Part shown: positions 20,601 to 22,463 of the stretch, piece by piece | Layout of the letters: every line of letters begins with the position of its first letter | Position numbering within the stretch: the stretch's first letter is position 1 | From: a virus | Strand: one strand, 5' to 3' | Length of the DNA stretch: 22,463 nucleotides | Virus record (IMG/VR): IMGVR_UViG_3300022542_000961 | Location: 1 to 22,463 of that record | Notes under the pieces: model-generated | Told to the model about the DNA's origin: nothing | Seen by the model: only the letters and a program-made list of their open reading frames with translations | Databases searched by the model: none | Position numbers and translations under genes: made by a program

Positions 20601-22463
20601 TAATGTATGAACTAATACTGCCTCATCTGGTTCATTTTGAACATATTCACCAACACCTGCAGCAACTGTATATGTTCCATCACTTGATGCTGTTCCACTT
20701 ACGGTAAAAGTATCACCAGGTTGAAATGCAGTTGCAAATGCTTGGTTCCCAGAAATTTTAAACCCTGGAAGGGTAGTAAGAGTAGGTGATCCAACAGCAG
20801 CTTCTGAAATAATAATTGAATGTGTTTGAGATTGAGGAGTAACAACATTTTCTAAAGGAGAACCACCACTATAAGTTCCACCATGGAATACTGTATGAGG
20901 TTCTGAACTAAATCCAGCAATAAGAACATTTGATTGTATTCCGGTTCTATCTTTAACAGTTGCAACAATCCAATCTCCAACATTTATGGTTGGACTTGTA
21001 ATTGTAAATACGGTTGCACTATCAAGTGTGAAACCTGCAGGCAATCCATTAATCGTTACTGATAGTAATTCTGAATCTGTACCTGGTACTGCAGTTCCTA
21101 ATGTATATGTTGTCTGTCCTGTAACTGGACTTCCTGTTGCTGATGCTGAATAATGTTGTACCGCTATTGGTTCTATTTCACTTGCGCCGAATATTTCTGT
21201 TCCACCAAATACACCTAAGCTATTAACTTCTACCCAACCTGTATCTATCGTAGTACCATCAACAACTCTGTATATGCGTTGATACATTTGATCCGTATCA
21301 GAATCAACCCAGTATGCGGTTGTAATGCCAACCCATCGTAATCCGTTCCATTGTTTCATCACCGCTGAGGTTACCGTGATAGGAGAACCTGTTGATAATG
21401 TTTGGTCCAACCAAAAAGTAAACAACGGAATGCTTAGAGGACTTCCTGAAGGTGATGGTGCAGTATCAGATTCTATAATGGTTGGTTCTGTAGAGCTTAA
21501 TATAGTTCCGTATGGAACACCACCATATGGAACACCATCAGTGTTCTCAAGGTTGTATGCCATAATATTATCTTGGAAGTCTAATTGTAAATTACCGAAT
21601 TCAATACGTTCATCAAATATTACATCAATCCTTGATTCAGGAGTAGTAGAACAATAAACTTGTTCATCAAATCCTATAGGCCTAAATAACAGTTGACCTT
21701 TTCTTGATGCTTCTGGGAATGGAACATTCTGTGAAACGTATAATACTGTATCACCATCTACTAACTGTACTTGTATGACAAAGTATACTCCATCATTACC
21801 ATCTGAGAATTTAATTTCAATTAAAGTACCACGATCAAAAGTAGTAGTATAATCACCAGCAATGGTAAACGTGTTAATTGATGTTCCTTCATTTATATCA
21901 GTAACATCATAAGCAACATTTGTTATGTATACTACACCATTATCAAATACAGCTGGTGAACCAACAACAGACCAATTTTGTTCTGAAGTAATAATTGTTA
22001 GTGGGGCAGTTGGAATTGTATTATCAACTGTAACACTTTGTATGGTTAAAGCTAAACTGTTTATTGTTGTTACTGGAGGTGAACCTGCAGTGGTGGTAAC
22101 GTATTCAAGTTGTAGTTGTACACCTGCCACAAATTCTGCTGAATAATCACCAGCAATTGTTATTTGGTTAACAGTATCATCTACACTAACAATATCATAA
22201 ATTGGAGTATATGAATCATACACCTCACCAAATCCACCCGAACAATTCTCTTCAATGTGTTGTGGTACTATATTTGTTCCGTATAAATTACTATCTGGGC
22301 AATATTCAATTGCATTGTGAACAATTTGTCCATCAATTGTTGTGTCTGGAATATTTGATGATACCCAAATAATAGTATTAGTACCATCAAATAATGTTGA
22401 AGTTATTGTATATTTGTTATCGTTAAGAGTACTACCAAATACTTGAGTAACCATACCAACAAA
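17658..22463 (-). CDS. Giant modular tail-fibre-like protein with seven-repeat FG-GAP propeller (5' end outside window)
   Basis: At least 1,601 residues; the frame is open to the right edge, so the true start is probably beyond it. The ATG at 22454 falls in the middle of a repeat unit and is unlikely to be the start. Numbered from that ATG: (a) copies of a roughly 75-residue beta module, D-T-F-T-I-x-G-[DN]-Y-T-x-x-F then N-D-G-x-Y-T-V then D-G-x-x-T-x-I, at about 1-260 and again at about 1060-1550; (b) a unique part at about 260-600; (c) seven tandem repeats of about 57 residues at about 609-1013, each with H-T-L-D-N-P-N, D-x-F-G, G-x-Y-C-I-V-G-A and S-G-K-A-Y-I-F-N-V-T-T-G, the FG-GAP/integrin-type pattern, expected to fold as a seven-bladed beta-propeller. 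The C-terminus ends IHLYSGTFE. This fits a long tail fibre or host adhesin. The tripeptide GSP occurs 17 times. There are no membrane segments. Confidence 0.85.
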   Translation of the reverse strand, partial: FVGMVTQVFGSTLNDNKYTITSTLFDGTNTIIWVSSNIPDTTIDGQIVHNAIEYCPDSNLYGTNIVPQHIEENCSGGFGEVYDSYTPIYDIVSVDDTVNQITIAGDYSAEFVAGVQLQLEYVTTTAGSPPVTTINSLALTIQSVTVDNTIPTAPLTIITSEQNWSVVGSPAVFDNGVVYITNVAYDVTDINEGTSINTFTIAGDYTTTFDRGTLIEIKFSDGNDGVYFVIQVQLVDGDTVLYVSQNVPFPEASRKGQLLFRPIGFDEQVYCSTTPESRIDVIFDERIEFGNLQLDFQDNIMAYNLENTDGVPYGGVPYGTILSSTEPTIIESDTAPSPSGSPLSIPLFTFWLDQTLSTGSPITVTSAVMKQWNGLRWVGITTAYWVDSDTDQMYQRIYRVVDGTTIDTGWVEVNSLGVFGGTEIFGASEIEPIAVQHYSASATGSPVTGQTTYTLGTAVPGTDSELLSVTINGLPAGFTLDSATVFTITSPTINVGDWIVATVKDRTGIQSNVLIAGFSSEPHTVFHGGTYSGGSPLENVVTPQSQTHSIIISEAAVGSPTLTTLPGFKISGNQAFATAFQPGDTFTVSGTASSDGTYTVAAGVGEYVQNEPDEAVLVHTLDNPSSFGTATGDKFGWSVDISGDRCIVGSKYEDYAGGLDSGKAYIYDVITGALIHTLDNPNEVGSPSDNDYFGDEVAIDGNYCIVGAKQEDDAGGLDSGKAYIFNVTTGALIHTLDNPNAYGTSVGDRFGNNVDIHGNYCIVAAEREDDSSGLGSGKAYIFNVTTGALVHTLDNPNESGSPQDGGDSFGRAVAIEGTYCLVGAFAADDANGIWAGKAYIFDVISGSLLFTLDDPNPHGTSEEDYFGDSVSISGDYCIIGAYGESDAGGKYSGKAYIYNVTTGELIHTIDNPNPDAISASDWFGGWVGISGNYCVVGAYGENDGAFDWSGKAYIFNVTTGALVHTIDNPNAFGTPAIDYFAVPAAISGKYCIMGATFEDGPSGVEEGKAYIFAVAEMDEFKIFTEESPADAGVGGTITINDTYEIYGGNFSYHFFGGTKFEGYDDAGLLGQWQATTFPVVAVGSTSGSPVLDTMSILGNNTRYFTTGTQFYVDHTLTNKGWFTIVSSTYDGTNTVIVVDEEVVNASFSNGVGSPITPIVQNYSKDLGTIQGALFDPDTQKTIVIPQTTGDANVDRITYQWVGPLRIDVDMLPTDFLSQTTTGNVEMSGELIGSANFINIVNADTTLDTFTVLGDQTLLLPAGITFQVQDSYNDGGSPPITNDGSWTVDYSFYNGAGVVEIVSADAVADTFTISGNYTGKFIPGFDFIVSGSGSPTNDDNYTVLTPGATYNAGSDTTTIPVTTQVPNTIVDGGSPYPTSNGSIIFSGTDETLIFIVGDVVTEQQPFGRIINLQSSTGTQVSGQITDELQFGWTVDDWFQYPILSVDLTDNTITVVGDARGDLQIGQDFEILGAYDTTGSPPNGSPPGITNNGIYKVRIDEDYRNGSPIRSEVDFDGVNTTITVYPDLETTSIPYGFIEPDNDAQAVIAFSDVIGVVAVETADAVVLQTGGSLIDSWDYPFWDVGSFDENLGTVIHLYSGTFE
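19418..20628 (-). repeat. Seven tandem FG-GAP-type repeats (about 171 bp each)
   Basis: Seven in-frame units, boundaries approximate. Some stretches are identical at DNA level: a 32-base sequence starting GTATGAACTAATGCACCTGT occurs at both 19570-19601 and 20089-20120 on the + strand. Other units differ mainly by silent changes. This suggests recent duplication or gene conversion and a route for changing blade number. Confidence 0.85.

Noticed and set aside
19607-20707. Plus-strand open frames rich in His, Leu and Gln opposite the propeller
   Set aside because: They are antisense shadows of the repeats, lacking ribosome sites and any recognisable domain.
18010-22090. Recurrent GGTGATCC/GGTGAACC octamers on the + strand as a dispersed DNA repeat or CRISPR-like array
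   Set aside because: Spacing is irregular and the bases vary at silent codon positions, so the signal is the tripeptide GSP in the fibre protein rather than a nucleotide repeat.
22446-22454. ATG at 22454 as the true start of the giant fibre
   Set aside because: No ribosome site is visible in the few bases left, the frame is open to the edge, and the ATG lies in the middle of a beta module, so the gene most likely begins outside the window.

Overview
The window looks like part of a T4-type myovirus genome (or an uncultivated relative) infecting a Gram-negative bacterium. The support is a family B DNA polymerase, a gp45-like sliding clamp, a T4 RNase H-like 5'-3' exonuclease, a DsbA-like protein, a PAAR spike-tip protein, very large fibre-like proteins, and short TATAAATA-type motifs of the kind used as T4 late promoters. 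The DNA is AT-rich and tightly packed. AGGAG-type ribosome sites are common and many genes overlap or abut. No tRNA, CRISPR array, insertion sequence, integrase or rRNA was seen. No gene-free stretch exceeds about 125 bases, and the intergenic gaps mostly hold promoters and terminators. The phage identity is inferred from gene content; no database search was possible.

Layout. (1) 2-205: tail end of an unrecognised gene. (2) 261-939: two small genes behind a textbook sigma70 promoter, closed by a terminator. (3) 1034-6924: a rightward block containing a covalent nucleotidyltransferase (ligase-like) protein, an acidic coiled-coil scaffold-like protein, two Lys/Arg-rich small proteins, a PD-(D/E)XK nuclease, a 58-residue peptide, a retropepsin-like protease of the RimB/DUF785 type and a 2OG-Fe(II) oxygenase. 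Late-promoter-like boxes precede the ligase-like, scaffold-like and 58-residue genes. (4) 7032-7970: a membrane-anchored lytic transglycosylase with its own promoter and terminator. (5) 8056-13376: replication and transcription block: DsbA-like protein, GroES-like co-chaperonin and DNA polymerase, then a second promoter and sliding clamp, an unknown protein and the 5'-3' exonuclease. (6) 13377-15994: a leftward holin-like gene and a rightward PAAR / fibrinogen-domain adhesin pair that diverge from one palindromic late promoter, followed by an unknown gene. (7) 16112-22463: leftward virion genes: a tail or baseplate-like protein, a DUF5659-like small protein and a giant modular fibre of at least 1,600 residues, cut by the window edge, that contains a seven-repeat FG-GAP-type beta-propeller.

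How the parts fit. Genes served by sigma70-like promoters are mainly replication and early-type functions, while genes served by DATAAATA boxes are mainly structural or lysis functions. This suggests an early/late split like that of T4, where the sliding clamp made here would also activate late transcription. The most unusual points are a second in-frame copy of the polymerase's C-terminal clamp-binding-like peptide after a double TGA stop, the palindromic divergent late promoter, a phage retropepsin-like protease among late genes, a hairpin whose loop contains the stop codons of two convergent genes, and strong enrichment of the tripeptide GSP in the giant fibre.
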